From the NCBI RefSeq assembly GCF_000003815.2, contig NC_049989.1, forward strand, positions 8,768,251 through 8,832,250: 64,000 nucleotides of DNA, in the 5' to 3' direction. Under the pieces are notes generated by a model. That model searched no databases. It was not told where the DNA came from and was given only the letters and a program-made list of their open reading frames with translations. How positions within the stretch are numbered: the stretch's first letter is position 1; each line of letters begins with the position of its first letter. This stretch comes from Branchiostoma floridae. Its lineage: Eukaryota; Chordata; Leptocardii; Amphioxiformes; Branchiostomatidae. The position numbers and the translations under genes were made by a program. Positions 1 through 13,462 of this stretch are shown here, piece after piece.

Positions 1-2354
1 ATTTGAAAAAGTCAGCTTTCACCGGAAAGCTCAGTTATCTAACATCCTGTCACCCACCCGAGCGTAACAATTGGTGAAGTCAGCGACCTCTCTGCGGTTA
101 ATATTAGCCAACAAGATGTACTGGCTTCATTTTGAGTACCACATTGCTGCAGGGTATACAAGCCAAAAGCACTGGGGCGGAAAAGTTAGACGTAATTGCA
201 TTGTGGGGCTGGTACTGATAGGAAAGCATGGTAAGCCAGATATTTTACAGACAACTGCTTTCCTTTTATCGCAAGGATCCTACAATATCTGCAGTGTGCC
301 ATTCATGCAAAACAACAGAATTATTAATAATGTTTCTACTGTAATCATCTTATTTTGAGTTTTTTGTAACTGGTTATGGAATACAAATGTTGGGTATCTG
401 TCCTTGGTGCTGAATCAAAACATGTTATTGCAGATGTTTAATTTCTTGACTGGTGCTGATGCTTATTCATACAAAACTTTCTTTTATACTGTACAATACC
501 AACCAATCACCTGTCGATGTCAGACACTTCTAAAGACCATACCAAAATTACTGGCATAAGTAGCAACACGTCACATAGATAAATCAACTGAAAGCAATGC
601 GGTCCTTTCCGTGGTGCTGATTTCTGGGCTGTTATGTATGAAGGATTTTCCTATCTTTTCCGTCCACTATCATTCAATAGACATCGATAATACATGAACT
701 GCAAAATACTTCTAGATATTTGCAGTTATTTCAGCAAGAATCTGATCTTTCTGCCTTGTTAAGACTCTTCATCAAATATGCCTTAGGATATATTTTGTCA
801 TTGGTACATGCCTTCTATTAGTGCTGGTTTGAAATAAAAGGATTTTGAGGCACATTGAATTGACTGTGGATCAAAGACATTTCAGCCTAAAAGGGTAAAG
901 TTGAGAAAGGAACACAAGTTAGAAGAATGCATTTGACATTTCTGTTAGCCAACTTGAGTCAGTCAGATGTGGAAAGTTGCTACTTTCTAGAGACGACATC
1001 TCAATGCAATCCCGATGTCAAAACACAGACAACAAGAAGAGTACAGGCTTTTCTTTCTTACTAAGGCCATACAAATTTGATAAAACAGTTGAGAAATAGA
1101 TACTGCTATATTGTACCTTTTGAATGTCTTCTTAATAGGTAGTGAATCTGCATTCAGATTTGCATTAAAACCTGGATACGTCAACGGAAAATTAAATGTT
1201 CCAAATTGATGGCCAATCAAATAATATACATAAGCCCTTCCAAGACCATATAGTGTATCTAGGGATCTGTACATCTCTGTTTCCTTTTCCCTTTGGCCAT
1301 ACAATTGTGCAAGATTTTGCAAACATAAAAACTTCACCAGGGAGCTTGTTTGCTGATAGCACTGTGTCTTCAACTTCCATACCCTTTCCCATTAGTGCTA
1401 TGCAGAGGTGCATTATGCATTATCTTTAAATTTTAGTATAATTTGGTCGGGAGAATATATAATGATAAACATTGAAATGTTATCCACACATGTTGCTGAT
1501 GCCAGATGAGTAATTCATATGTTGCTCCACAACATGTCTGAGAATGATGGTTTTCCACAGCATGACTCCAATATTGTTAATTGAACATCACCTACAGGGA
1601 AATTGGTTGGAAGCACTGCCACCATAATGAAGAAAATGTACAGGGAACTCAAAACAATAAATTACGGTCTAACACAACCACATAAAACCTCTTAATCAGG
1701 ACTACCTTGTACACAGCTGCGTGGTGTCTTAAACTGAATAAAGCAAGACTGGTGCCTACTACCATACTTGGAAAAAAAGAAGGTATCCAACAGACCCTAC
1801 ATAGTAGATGGATCATGTCTGTACATCAAAATTAGTAGATCAACAGAGATGAGAGGACACGTAGGTCTGTAAAATTTGTGCATGTCCATGTTTGATCTTG
1901 CACATACATATTTTGGTTGAAGAAGACAGGGCCATTGGATTGGGATGTTGTTTCACTATTTGTGTTTTCTTCATTTGTGATAGCACAACACAAGTAGAAT
2001 TAATGATAAATACCCAATGATTGTGCAAATCAAATGTGACAAAGAAAAACTGGATCAAGTGGATCAATCTTTAAAATCAAGGGCTACAATCTGAACCCCC
2101 TTCTTGGGGCCTCATAAAGCACTATAGATTTTGGCGCAAAATTGGCTATCTAGTTTGCGACAGGCCATGCTTGTTTCTTGGGTCAATAACACATTGTATG
2201 GCCTTGACAAGGGGTCTTTATTTCCTTAATATTGCGCACATCATGGATTCAATTTGGCTACTGAAATGTGACACTGCCATGCAAAATTGCCCCCAAAATG
2301 TCTATAACATCCCTGATAGCACTCTCAAAGAAACAGATATGGGTAACTTTATAC
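1..2354. other. Gene-poor AT-rich stretch
   Basis: No supported gene. Short open frames on both strands lack splice context or family similarity. One copy of the dispersed CCTTGGTGCTGAA motif lies near 400-412. Confidence 0.6.
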
Positions 2355-2542
2355 ATGGGGCAATAACCGGTAATGAAAATACATGAATACGCACAGTGCA
2401 GCTAAGGCAGTTGCAAAACTCACACCAAGTATGCCAAATGTCAAATGCTCCGGGCAGTCTACAGATACATCTTGAGAAACAGGTTGGTTATCATCTTCAA
2501 ACCAAGCTTTAAAGAACTTTCCATCAGCATGCACAACAGAAA
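2355..2542 (-). CDS. Candidate exon encoding a membrane-spanning segment
   Basis: The minus strand has an acceptor TGTTGTAG (2543-2550) and an open frame of 62 codons: a polar, acidic part (WFEDDNQPVSQDVSVDCPEH), then a hydrophobic run FGILGVSFATALAALCVFMYF followed by HYR. This fits a type I membrane protein: extracellular stem, transmembrane helix, basic stop-transfer. A small upstream exon (3001-3019) would join in phase. The donor CAT/GTATAA is weak. I do not recognise the family, and no other exons of such a gene were found nearby. Confidence 0.35.
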
Positions 2543-3000
2543 CTACAACAGAAATTCAGCATGTAAGGTAAGAATTGATACCACACACTACAAGACAAAC
2601 TAAATGAAATTAAATTAAAATGGGGAATACACAAAAAACAGCATGGGATGCAGTTACAATTTTCTTAAGTAAGGATAATGTCAAACAAAGAAAATAACCC
2701 TCAAAACATTACCGGTAGTATTGTTATATGTTCATAATCTACATATTCTTAAACTTTTTGGCCTAGTATCATGGACACCAGCAAAAGAGGGAAGGCTGGC
2801 AGGCCTGCGTCACATTTCCAAAACGTGGCCTGGCCAGGATGCTTTTGAAACAAAGACACGAGATGTAAAGAGAATAGTTATGGCCATTATTTATGCATAT
2901 TTTAAAGCGTACATTTTTAATTTTCGTTTCCACAAGTCGCATGACTGAGCCCTGGTTTGGAAATGACATTAGCGTTACCTACAATTATGACATCACTCAC

Positions 3001-3019
3001 ATGCAAGGATTCCGAAGTA
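3001..3019 (-). CDS. Possible 19-nt microexon
   Basis: On the minus strand a strong polypyrimidine acceptor (GCTTTGCCTTTTCAG) is followed by 19 bases and then a near-consensus donor GTGAGT. In frame it reads YFGILA plus one base, which would fit the phase of the exon at 2355-2542. Both splice sites are good, but a 19-nt exon can arise by chance in AT-rich DNA. Confidence 0.25.
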
Positions 3020-5497
3020 CTGAAAAGGCAAAGCAAAATACACAATGTACCTGAGAAGGACAATGTTTGACAGGAGCTCTTGGTCAATCATTACGATGTG
3101 AATGGGCAAAAATTATCTAGACTCCACATAAACAACAAGCAAAATATTGAGAGAATTGTCAATGAGTATTTGTTCATTGATGCAAAAAAAAAATCCAACA
3201 GACATCAATCCAATTGGGATTTCATTGTTTTGCACCATAACATACAGCTACAGGTGCAACTGTGCAAGTCTCTGACAGCTACAAGTACATTCAACAAGAA
3301 AGGTGATAACAGAGAATGTGAAGATTTTAATTCCAAGGTGAGGTTATGATCCCTGTCAGCAAATTAGGTACGATTATTCTTTTTTCGCAGGTGTGAACAC
3401 AGAGCCTGTTACATATTGTATGTTTCCCCTTAACTGACTTGGCCTCAGAATATTGACTATTTCATGCTTCAGCGGTCTCTAATTTCCACTTATGCTGCTT
3501 CAGCATGTCTGAATAGTGAGTTACCTGAGATAAAGTCTAAAACAAAGCATAACTATTTGTCAGAGAGTTAAATAATTTTTTTTGGCTTTTGTTTAAAATT
3601 TTACATGTACCACTAGGTTTTGAAATCTCTTCAATTTTTTCCTGGCTTGGTTGGAGTGACAATGTCAGGGAGCGATTCCTAGATATTCCTCTTTGTATTT
3701 AAGCGACTACTATTGTCGAGTCAATCATTCTGTCATTTGATTTTAAAAACTATAAATCAGATAAAATAGTGACTGTTTAAAACCCATTTCAATTTTTGGT
3801 ATTGACATGATTTGTTATTGTATGCCATGTACTGGTAAGGTGCAGGTAAGCAATCATCAAAAATGCTTGCACAACTCCAATTTGACCCAAACATATGTTG
3901 TATATTGATATCAATTTTTTAAAGAACTGCCAGATGAAATTTGTAGATAATTATTTTTGAATTCCCCCTTGGCTTCTGTAATTTGTAACAGTATTAAATA
4001 ACTGGAAAACTGACTAATGGTGTATCATACAAAAAACAAGCTGCATACAAAACTGATTGGTTGAACTTTTTATTTTACACCGAGGCATCATCCTAATCTT
4101 AAGGAAGAGTGTGAAGGTTCCTTTAATATCCTCAAGATGTAAAATGTAGCTGTCTTAAAAAGGCATTGATAGCTGCACAATTACTCTCTGAAACAGTGAA
4201 ACCTACTGGAACCATGCAAATTACAATCACAAACAGGACCAGTTAGTCCAGAATTAGAATAGGTATTGGTATGGGTCTTTCAGTGACCGTCCTTCTACTT
4301 TCTATCAGAGCATGCTAAGGATAAATAACTTGGTGCATTTTTCTTTGAGTGTTAACAGTAAGATTACATTAAGGTCTTTGGTTAAACCAATATCCAAGAC
4401 CAGCTGGGTTGACATACATGTATTTGGAGACCTTGTCTCTAACTTAAGTGCTATAATTAGATAAAATTATTAACTGGAACTTCCAGATATATAAACATGA
4501 AAACATTGAGTGCCTCAACCCTTTTTCTATTACTGTAATTTTATACTAAGAATTGTAAGATATTTCAATATTTTCATATGATTTTGTCACTGATTCATAA
4601 AAGTCATCACCAATTTATGAAAATAATGCAATATAGCCAAAAATCTTATGTCTGACAAACCATTTACAGTATAACTTCCATTTCAAGCACTTAAGAGTAT
4701 CTAGCATCTGGCACCAAATACGGCGCATTCTCATTAATTAACAAAGTGCCTTTGGGGCAATGTATCCCTGAAAAATACATCACAGCTTCCTGTCAAATAC
4801 GTCCCTCCAATATCGGTGTTAATAGTCTGAATGCTTTCATCCTGTTCGCTGCAATTATGGGCAAAACTCTTGACATTTGGATCTGCACCCTTGAGATGGT
4901 AGCCAGTAAAGTAAAGACACTCAGGCAGTGCAGAGTGGTGATGGCATCTTAGATTATGTGTATGTGACTCAGGGGTCACAGTCTTGGAAATGGCATTGCC
5001 GAGGGTAGTCATGTGCATCTAAACCACACTTCCGACAGACCTACTCATGGGGCAGCTGGGTGGGAAATGTTTTCAGCTGACTTCATACAGTTCTCTGATG
5101 GAGCATGATCTCAGGGTGTGACCAAACCATAGCAGGAATATCAACTTTATTTAGAGTACCAGTAAGAAACTTTTTTTTTCTTCAAATTTTTAAGGAGGCA
5201 GTGTAAGAAGAAGGAAAATTTGAGAAAAAAATGGTAAAGCTGAGGACTCCTCAATGTTTGTAACAAACAGAATGGAATTAAAAGGCAACAATTTTGTAAA
5301 ATTGCAGAATGTTTTAACTGTAGCCTTTTGTCAACTTACTTGCACACAGCACTATACCATTAGGTTTGCCCTATACTACATGTATAGTACTGTGTGCGTG
5401 TAAAAAATGTGCAAGAATGCAAGAATAAATTGTTCCATTTTACCCCATGTAAAATAGCAAGATAGAAAAGTGCAAAAATATTTCCACTTGAAACATC
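3020..5497. other. Non-coding stretch
   Basis: AT-rich with no supported gene or clear repeat. Overlapping short frames at 4734-5018 are not convincing. Confidence 0.6.
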
Positions 5498-6030
5498 TGA
5501 CCACAGCATGTCCAGAACACGAAGTGTCAAAATTAAAAGTTTTGCTGCAGTACCTTAGGCAGCCACTAGGGGGCCCATTATCGAACTTGACCTTTGTTTT
5601 CTTGACCCCCACCCACCTACCAAATATCATCAGGATCCATTCAAGGGTTCTCGACTTATCTTGTCCACAGACAAATGCACTTACATACAAATCCCGCTAC
5701 AGCACCGTAGGTAAGAGCCAGGTAAACCATTTTCGCACTTGACCTTCCTCTCCAAAACCGCTACACACCTACCAAGTATTGTGAAAAATGCCCAGCTGCA
5801 TTTTGACTTATGCTGCCCAAAACAAACCGCACAAAACATACCAAGCTCGCTGCAGTACCGTAGGAAAACGCCAGGTAAACCATTTTCGAACTTGGCATTC
5901 CTTTCGACAACCGCTACACCCCTACCAAAAATCACAAAGTTCCATCCACAATTTCTCGAGTTATACGCTGTTGACCTACATACAGACCCATGTCGACAAA
6001 AACATACTCTTCTTGGCAAAGAGAATTAGA
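5498..6030 (+). repeat. Tandem ~150-bp interspersed repeat, copy A (about three units)
   Basis: Units share GCTGCAGTACCxTAGG, then (A)GCCxCTAGGG, TCGAACTTGACCTT, ACCTACCAAATATCAT, ATCCATTCA, TTCTCGAGTTAT and CAGACAAA. The block ends ATACTCTTCTTGGCAAAGAG. About 490 bases are roughly 95% identical to 30695-31187. The open frames here are accidental products of the repeat. The family is not named. Confidence 0.85.
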
Positions 6031-6903
6031 TTTGACACACATTCTTAATTTTACAAAGTATAGACAGCCTTCTGCATTTATAGAGCTGCCACCCTACATG
6101 TACATCCACTTGGTTTTTGACAGCGCTGATGCCACTGCTGACGTCACCATCAGGTCTAAGCTGTGATTGGTTCATGGCACAAGAAGAGGAACACACCAGC
6201 AAAAACAACATGTTTTCCCCATAGGGAAATAATAAAACCATCCAAATGGCTTCAAGTTTCAATATGATAATTTGATTTTGTTGTAGCTTCAAAGCTTTTC
6301 TTTTCAAATCAACTGTAACTCTCTCAGGTAGTATGTAAGTCTGACAAGTGACAACAACTTGAAATCAAAGCCTCAACTTTCCAGTCCAAAAGCAGGGTCT
6401 TTAAGTCACTGGACCATGTGGGCATTCATGTCTCACTAGAGCCTAACTGAAACATAGTGACTACAGATGCTGAGTGAGTCACCCTGGCTAAGAAAACAGA
6501 AAACTAAGCAATAATATTACATATAATACACAGTCATGTACATTACACAATCATGTGTTATAAGTCTTTGCTCTAACCCAACTTCCACAAGTAAAATCGA
6601 ACTCTGTCATTTCCTTCTTAATCAAAGTCCATCCGGATGTTTTCCGGTAGAAATTTGAAAGCATGCTGCCATTGTTTGTGGAGACTGTACTAGTGACCTG
6701 TTGAATGCACGTGTCAGGGAGTGCAGACACACTGTCTACCAGACATATTGGCCTGCTGTACAGGTCAGGAATGCTACAGGGCTACGTACATACATACAGC
6801 CAGTTCCATAGAAAACACTGGATACGTCTGAAAGGGCACAAACCTTTGGAAACTCAGAGAAGACTTGCAGCTCTATTAGCAGTCATAAATTATATACAGT
6901 CAA
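6031..6903. other. Non-coding stretch between the tandem repeat and the Penelope remnant
   Basis: Nothing supported. It may contain decayed upstream parts of the Penelope-like element that I cannot recognise. Confidence 0.5.
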
Positions 6904-7690
6904 ATGACAAGCTACCACATCTACATAATTATATACATATATGATATATACCCCGGTTGGGCCATCGAAAAGGCAACTGCACCTAAGCCACCCCAGTCAT
7001 TACAAACAAAGAAAATCACCTCTTCTGAACCAAACAAGGGGTTAGTGGTCTTACCTTATTTCAGGGGTATCTTTGAAACACTACGTAGGACGTTCGGGAA
7101 ACATAGCATCAAGACGTGTTTCAAACCGACTTAGACTTTAAGGAAAATACTAGTACCTCTTAAAGACAAAACACCAAAAGAGAGTAAATGTGGATAGTTT
7201 ACCACATACCTTGCCAAGGTAATACAAACAAAGGTCAGTGCAAGGAATCATATATCAGGGAAACAGAGTGTGCGTTAAAAAACGAGATTCCTGGAACATC
7301 AACAATCAAGTTCTGTGAACATATACACATTGAATTGCCAGGACACAAAGTTTCTCTTAAAAAAGTCAAAATCCTTGATTCAGAGCCGGAATTCTTTGCA
7401 AGAGGAGTGAAGGAGGCTGTGTACATCCGTGTCTACCGTCCATCACTGAACAGAGACGGGCGGCGACATAGGCTATCTGGCATTTATGACCCTCTGCTGC
7501 AGTCGCATGTCTCTGACGTCACGTCCGGAAGCTACAGTAGACCGGTCCACTCCGTGAACAAGGCTGACGGAATCGGCTGAAAATTTGGGGTAAGTCCCAA
7601 TCAATTTGGTGTTGGTTAGGTAAAGTTTAGTTAATCCATAATGTCATTTACCAACACAGATGAACTTTCATGCTAATATTCCAGACATAT
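6904..7690 (+). mobile_element. Penelope-like retroelement remnant: RT C-terminus and GIY-YIG endonuclease
   Basis: Two overlapping frames carry the end of a Penelope-like polyprotein. The first (about 6955-7134) reads KGLVVLPYFRGIFETLRRTF and HSIKTCFKPT, the conserved segment between reverse transcriptase and endonuclease, and is broken by a TAG. After a frameshift near 7185, the second (to 7580) reads IVYHIPCQ, the ESYIRETE variant of the GIY-YIG core, HIELPGHKV, VKILDSEPEFFARGVKEAVYIR, and ends PSLNRDGRRHRLSGIYDPLL. Such elements copy by target-primed reverse transcription. Nonsense, frameshift and a shortened endonuclease show it is dead. The 3' non-coding part runs to about 7690 and matches 33345-33605. 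Confidence 0.8.
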
Positions 7691-9920
7691 TTAATGCATA
7701 ATGTACTAAATGTCTTTTGGCCATCGACGAATAGTTGAAATGTGATAAGATGACAAGAAATTAAGAAGCTGTCATGAAATTTATGCAATTTTTTTCCTGG
7801 ATGATATTTCAATTTTTGTGTGACATTTCCTTGATAGATGCCTTTAATGTCTTTTCATTCAAATGGCTATTCCCCATATGTACAGGCCTGTGAGTAAGGC
7901 ACATATTTTACCTTGTGTATTACTTTTATTGCAATTCGAACCAGTATTCATCTACTTTGCAGTAACATCTTGGTACAGACAAGCAATTAATCTTCAAGTA
8001 GGTCAGATGAGCAATAAAACTCAGTAGGCAGAACAACATCAAGGGACAATGGTCCCAAATCAATAGCAGAGGTGCTGACACCTCAAACACATCTTCCAAA
8101 ATCAGAATATTACAGCTCGTGGGCATAAAACACCATCTACAAACTCGACAAAGTGATCAATACCACCCTAAGTACATACTACTCAATATGATGTACTGTA
8201 GCACGGCTAAGCAAATATAGCCAACTCGAGAATAAAAATGAGAGACTAGACATAAAGATCTTTACCATTTGCAAAGTCCAATGTTTCCCAAAAATTACCT
8301 TCTTTGTACAATTTTTCTGCGAGACAACTTTGAAGTTTAATAACTTTTAGTTGACATAACAATTAAGCCACACTCATTTGGATTTCTTGGTTCATCTACT
8401 TAATGCTTTGAAAAAAAAGAACATGTCGCAGTATCTCTAGGAATGTATCAAGTCCAGAAACCAACAATTAAAGACAGTTATTGCCTTCCTACTTAGTCCA
8501 AGTTTTATACTGTAAGCTGTCATGACTAATTCCTACATTAAACGTTTTCTGCACAGTAGACAGCAAGCATCAGGGTTAACCACAGATTGTTTTTCTTTTC
8601 CTCTTTATTTTGCCTGCATAAATTATCAATTTTCTTGGAAAAAATCCAAAACAGAAAACCTACCATTATATTGTCTGTATAGTTTATTATTATTAAAAGA
8701 CAATGAAGCTATGGAATATTAAGCAGTTTTTGAATTCTCAAACAGTCTTCATACTAACGCGGCCCATTGTTATTATGATCTATCATGATATCAGATTTAG
8801 GGTCATACGACTTGGAGGGAACTTTGGAGATACCATAAGAAAGTATTTGAATAACTTTGTTCAGTTCAATACATTTTGAAGAAAATTCTGTCAATGATTT
8901 CTGATAGAAATTCAGCTTAAAGTGTGGTATAAACATACGATTTGATACAGTCTTTTGGTGTCATCCAAACTACATCTTGTCCCTCATTGGTCTATAATAT
9001 CAACACCTGTTTGAGAGTCCTTTCCATTGTATTGTCACCGGCATTGAATTACAACAGCTTTTGCATGACTTTTTATTGCCTTAGTATAGAATGGCACAGA
9101 TGCCTCATCTACCAGACTATGGGTTATTTCTCTGATATTGGGCTATACATTACGTTCTGCCAACAAAAATGTCAAGCTCCTCTCTGTCTGCCAACCCGTA
9201 TATGTCAAGTCCTATAATGGTTTCCATTCTACGCTCCCCCAACTCGTCACACGGCATAAAGCATGATTCAAAAACAAACTAATGGCACATTCAAGCTCAA
9301 AGGGGTCAAATGAAAAGTTACCACCACAGCTTAACTACTGCAAAGTGATCGATGCAGAACACAAGTAAAACTGCACTTACCGCTGACGACTCTTTCCAAC
9401 ACTTTGTTTAACTACTAGAGACTTTGAGGCCATAATGAAATCGTCTATTTTCCATTTGCCACGAGAAATTGTGCCAAACCTCTATCAGTAATGGGCTTTT
9501 TTGGCATCTTCTTTCCCCCAGGAGATACAAAAGTGTCATCTAGCACAGTGAGAAGCACTAAACACGATGACCCTGTGTCAGATCCTGCCTTAAGTGTTGT
9601 CTCTTTAGGTCTTGAGTGGGCTCTTGAGTGAAATCCTGTGTATTTCTTCTGACGGTGCGGATTAATATATGCAATACGGAATGCCATACTTCTAGGTCAT
9701 TCCTGGGGTGATATTATGTTTACATAAAACTATGAGGAATATGCAGGAAGGAGATCCGTGTTTGAGAAATACAAGGCCATAGCTCAACACTCAACAAAAA
9801 ATACATAAAAGAACGAAGATCACACCAGACCACAGTAATTCTTCATTTAAGTACATAAAGTACCATCAAGAATAAGTGTTTTCATGGTTGTCAATGTAAT
9901 CACTATGGCAATTTTTCAAT
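7691..9920. other. Non-coding stretch
   Basis: No supported gene. The minus-strand frame at 9445-9687 is open for 80 codons but shows no family pattern and no flanking exons. Confidence 0.55.
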
Positions 9921-10215
9921 AAATATTAACATAAAGAGATCATATTTCATAAGAAAAAGACGATCCAGATTTTTACAACAACATCTTCAAGTTCAGAACC
10001 AAGGACAGTTATTGGACAAACATGTGCATACACCATAAAATAATACACATGAAGATCGTATCTCAGCATTTTACAACAACATATCTGAGCTAAGATCCAA
10101 GGACACAACTGTCATAAATATCAACATAAACATATCATATTTCATAAGAAAAAGATGAGCCAACAACATCTCCAAGTTCAGCACCATGAACAGTTCCAAG
10201 GACACAACTTACATA
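9921..10215. repeat. Diverged ~195-bp tandem duplication
   Basis: AAATATTAACATAAAGAGAT at 9921 recurs as AAATATCAACATAAACATAT at 10116, followed in both by CATATTTCATAAGAAAAAGA. Between and after them lie three versions of ACAACAACAT and a CCAAGGACA motif roughly 95 bases apart. The block therefore looks like two ~195-bp units, each built from two related halves. Confidence 0.65.
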
Positions 10216-13200
10216 CACAAGAACGTGCCTAGTCTAGCTTTCTCCATTTCATAATGAATGAATGAATTAACACCTTTATTGCATATTTTTGTGACACCAG
10301 CCTAAATACTAGCCATTAATAACTCTGATACTTAAATGCAAAATGCAACTTCTGACTTTTCAGTTTCAGTAAAAGAACACATACATTGCATGTTTTTATT
10401 GAGCTTTGTGTAGTTAATGTAACAAGTATAAAACACATTGAACTCTTGAGAAAGAAGTGTTTGACATGCTACATATGCAAAGCAGCAATCAGAAACTACA
10501 CAGCAAAAAATTTGGTTAAACAAGGGACCAATCAGGGAAAATTGACAAATTCCTACCCATCAAATTGGAATAAGGAAAAGGGGGAGGCATATTGGTGAAT
10601 TAAAATCGAATTGTGTTCTGAATGAGTCCGACTGTGAATCATTAGCTCAGTGTGGATTATGGGTCAAACCAGAGTTATACTTGAAAATGTAGCTAAAATG
10701 AAATTGCAAATTGTAAGTGGCCATCTATGGGTAGACCACCTACCTGATGTAAATGCTTGCTGCTACCAAAGCAAAACAAAGCAACAACTGGCAATATGAT
10801 ACTTTCTGTAGGCTAAACCTAAAGCACTCTGCAAGGTTAAGAACTAACCTATTGTCACGTCATTGGAAACAAGACTAATAGCTTCCTTAAACAGGATTGT
10901 ATTTTGAACAATGCTGTTCATGACATGACACATTGCCATGTCATGTCAGGTGGGATACCAGATACAGAGCTAAAGAAGTGATCAATACAATGTCTCTTCT
11001 GAGGGCAGGCATTTACTGATACCTTAACTGATGAAAGCATCTTTATTGAGAAGAGCTCCAGTAAAAATATCTTGCAAGAAAACCATAGAAAGGTTTCCAT
11101 CCTTGAAAAATCAATAAATGGACAGTAAGGTTGAAAATAGTCATTGTGTGCTATTGATGGTTTTACGTATTGGAGGAATACAATCATCAATAATCAACAG
11201 TGACTATGAACATGCCTTGTCCAGGAAGTTGTCCCATATCTTTAAGAAGAACTAGATACTGACCCTCACATATAGCTGTAGGTACATATTCAATCTTAAG
11301 TTTCTGTTTTACGTTTCCCATTTAAACTTCCAAGCATGTCAAACAAATCCATGACTGTCGCTCAATCAAGAAACACTGTGTAGGAAGTTTGACGCCCATT
11401 ATTTTGTAACAGAAGAGCAATTTCTTGGTTGTTGCATTTTTGAAGGTCACAGCAATGATTTAGACAATGTCATTAATGCTAGTACTTTAAACAATGGCCA
11501 TAATTAGACAAGTCACTTGGATTGTGCATACCAGATGGGGAGGGTGGGCTTGACCAATGGTGGATTGGCAAGACGAGAATCATAATTTTCCCTTTTCTTC
11601 ATTAGTTCCACTAACATGCATCAAAGGCTGCTTGACTTAACAAATGCTACAAAATTAAGTTCATTTGGCTTGTATAGCAGTTAATGCAGGAATCAAATAT
11701 AGGCAAAATGGGCCAAAAATATCAACAATGATAAATAGCCAAAAATGCCATAAGTCAATTTAAACGTGTCCAGTCATCTGAAAACTAAAAAGGCTGCCTA
11801 CTCGCATATTCCCATGCTACTGTAACTCATATAAGGAGTGAAATGTGATATAATCCAGTAGAAAGTGTATCTCAATTCATATGCATGTATATATGATAAT
11901 TTTCTTTCATAGTGTAAATTTGTTTCCCAGCAATCATTGCCAAGAAACATACTTTATGCAATGGCTCCATGCCTGAAAATGTTGAGTATAGACCTTGTCT
12001 TCAGCATGCCAAGTTCAGTGCTTCTATCCCTGACTGAGCAATTGTAACTAATATTTTTCTTCAATCGCCTGGACTATTAACTCTTCATCCAAGCACTCTA
12101 TAACACGTTTTGCAATGCTACCAACAAATCACCATCTCAAAACACATTTGTGCTGCTCAATTACAAAACAAGAGCTGTCTTATCTTTCAATAAAGCGTCA
12201 CGTAAGACCCCCAAAGCCTTCCTGTCCTTTCGCCGGAAAGTTCATTTCAGCGATGCATGACAGGGATTATGCAAAACATCGCCACAATTTGCCGACTTTC
12301 CTTGGTGCAGATCAATACGAAGGAGACATGCTATTGATATTTTCACCCCAGAACACCCTTTGGGACAGAGTCTTCCAAGGACAGGACTCGATTATACTCT
12401 CGGATAATGGAAAGTTTTGAACCCTAGTATGATATTTTAAACCCTGAAGTGGTGGTCATGCTTCAAAGATAGAAGAGGAAATTTAGGTCACTGATAAAAC
12501 GAGGTGACAAAAACTAACAAGATGAAGAGACTTGTAAAAAGATCTATGGCTAAATATGGAACCAAGGTATACACAGCATCAGAGGAAGGATGGTTAGAAA
12601 GATAGTACATTTTCAAAACCAACATTTTGTTAACAAATAAAAGAATGAATAAATATCAATATCATAGCGGTATTTCATAATTTTACAATTCACAATTTCA
12701 TCAGCCTAATAAGGTTTAGTCAACACATACTTTGGACATCAAGCTTTGCATTCATCTAACAAGAGCATGTTCACACCCACGTTGATTTATGCTGTATTTG
12801 AATGAAACCAGACTTTCATACCTCGAGTCGTAGAGAATGACAATTTACCACCGCTGTGAAACTCTTAAAGGCCATTTTTATTGCACAAACCACTCCACAG
12901 CAAGTTACGGCTTTTCTCTCAGCCAACATTAAAACATCCCCCAAAGACACCGAATGTAAGTGAAGAATTGCAATAATTCTTGGAATAGTCATCTCTGAAG
13001 AATGACAATGAATTCAGTAATGTACAGATAACACAGTCTATGTGACTCTGTATTCTAGCTACAGGCCAGGCCAGCATAAAAGATGTTGCTACATGTACCA
13101 TGTAGGCAAAGGAGTTCTACTTGGGGAGGGTAATAGAAAGACTGAAAATTTGTTTTCAGGCCTCTATTTGATATTTTGTCCCACTGTTCCTATATTATAG

Positions 13201-13423
13201 AGTCAAGAAAATACATCAGTATGACCAAAGCAAGTGGACTTGATTTTTTAAATACCTAACTTAAAATACATCTTCACTTTGCACAATCGTCATCTTAGAA
13301 ATAAAAAAAATGACCAAAAAAAATGATTACAATATCATATGATAGCATTGACTTGCACCCTGGCCATTGGTGTGCTAGGTGCTGCTTGTTTAGTCTGTGT
13401 AACGCAAACTCCGGTATCCGGAG

Positions 13424-13462
13424 CTGGTAGGCTCCTCCCCGCGGAACTGGTAGGCTCCTCCC
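13424..13462. repeat. 23-bp direct repeat
   Basis: CTGGTAGGCTCCTCCC occurs at 13424 and again at 13447, separated by CGCGGAA. It sits in a small GC-rich island within AT-rich DNA. Confidence 0.7.

Noticed and set aside
5376-6048. Several frames on both strands over the tandem repeat
   Set aside because: They translate the ~150-bp repeat and recur at 30,678-31,278, so they are repeat artefacts, not genes.
9445-9687. 80-codon minus frame with a KKMPKKP basic stretch
   Set aside because: No acceptor or donor arrangement and no family match; kept out of the gene list.
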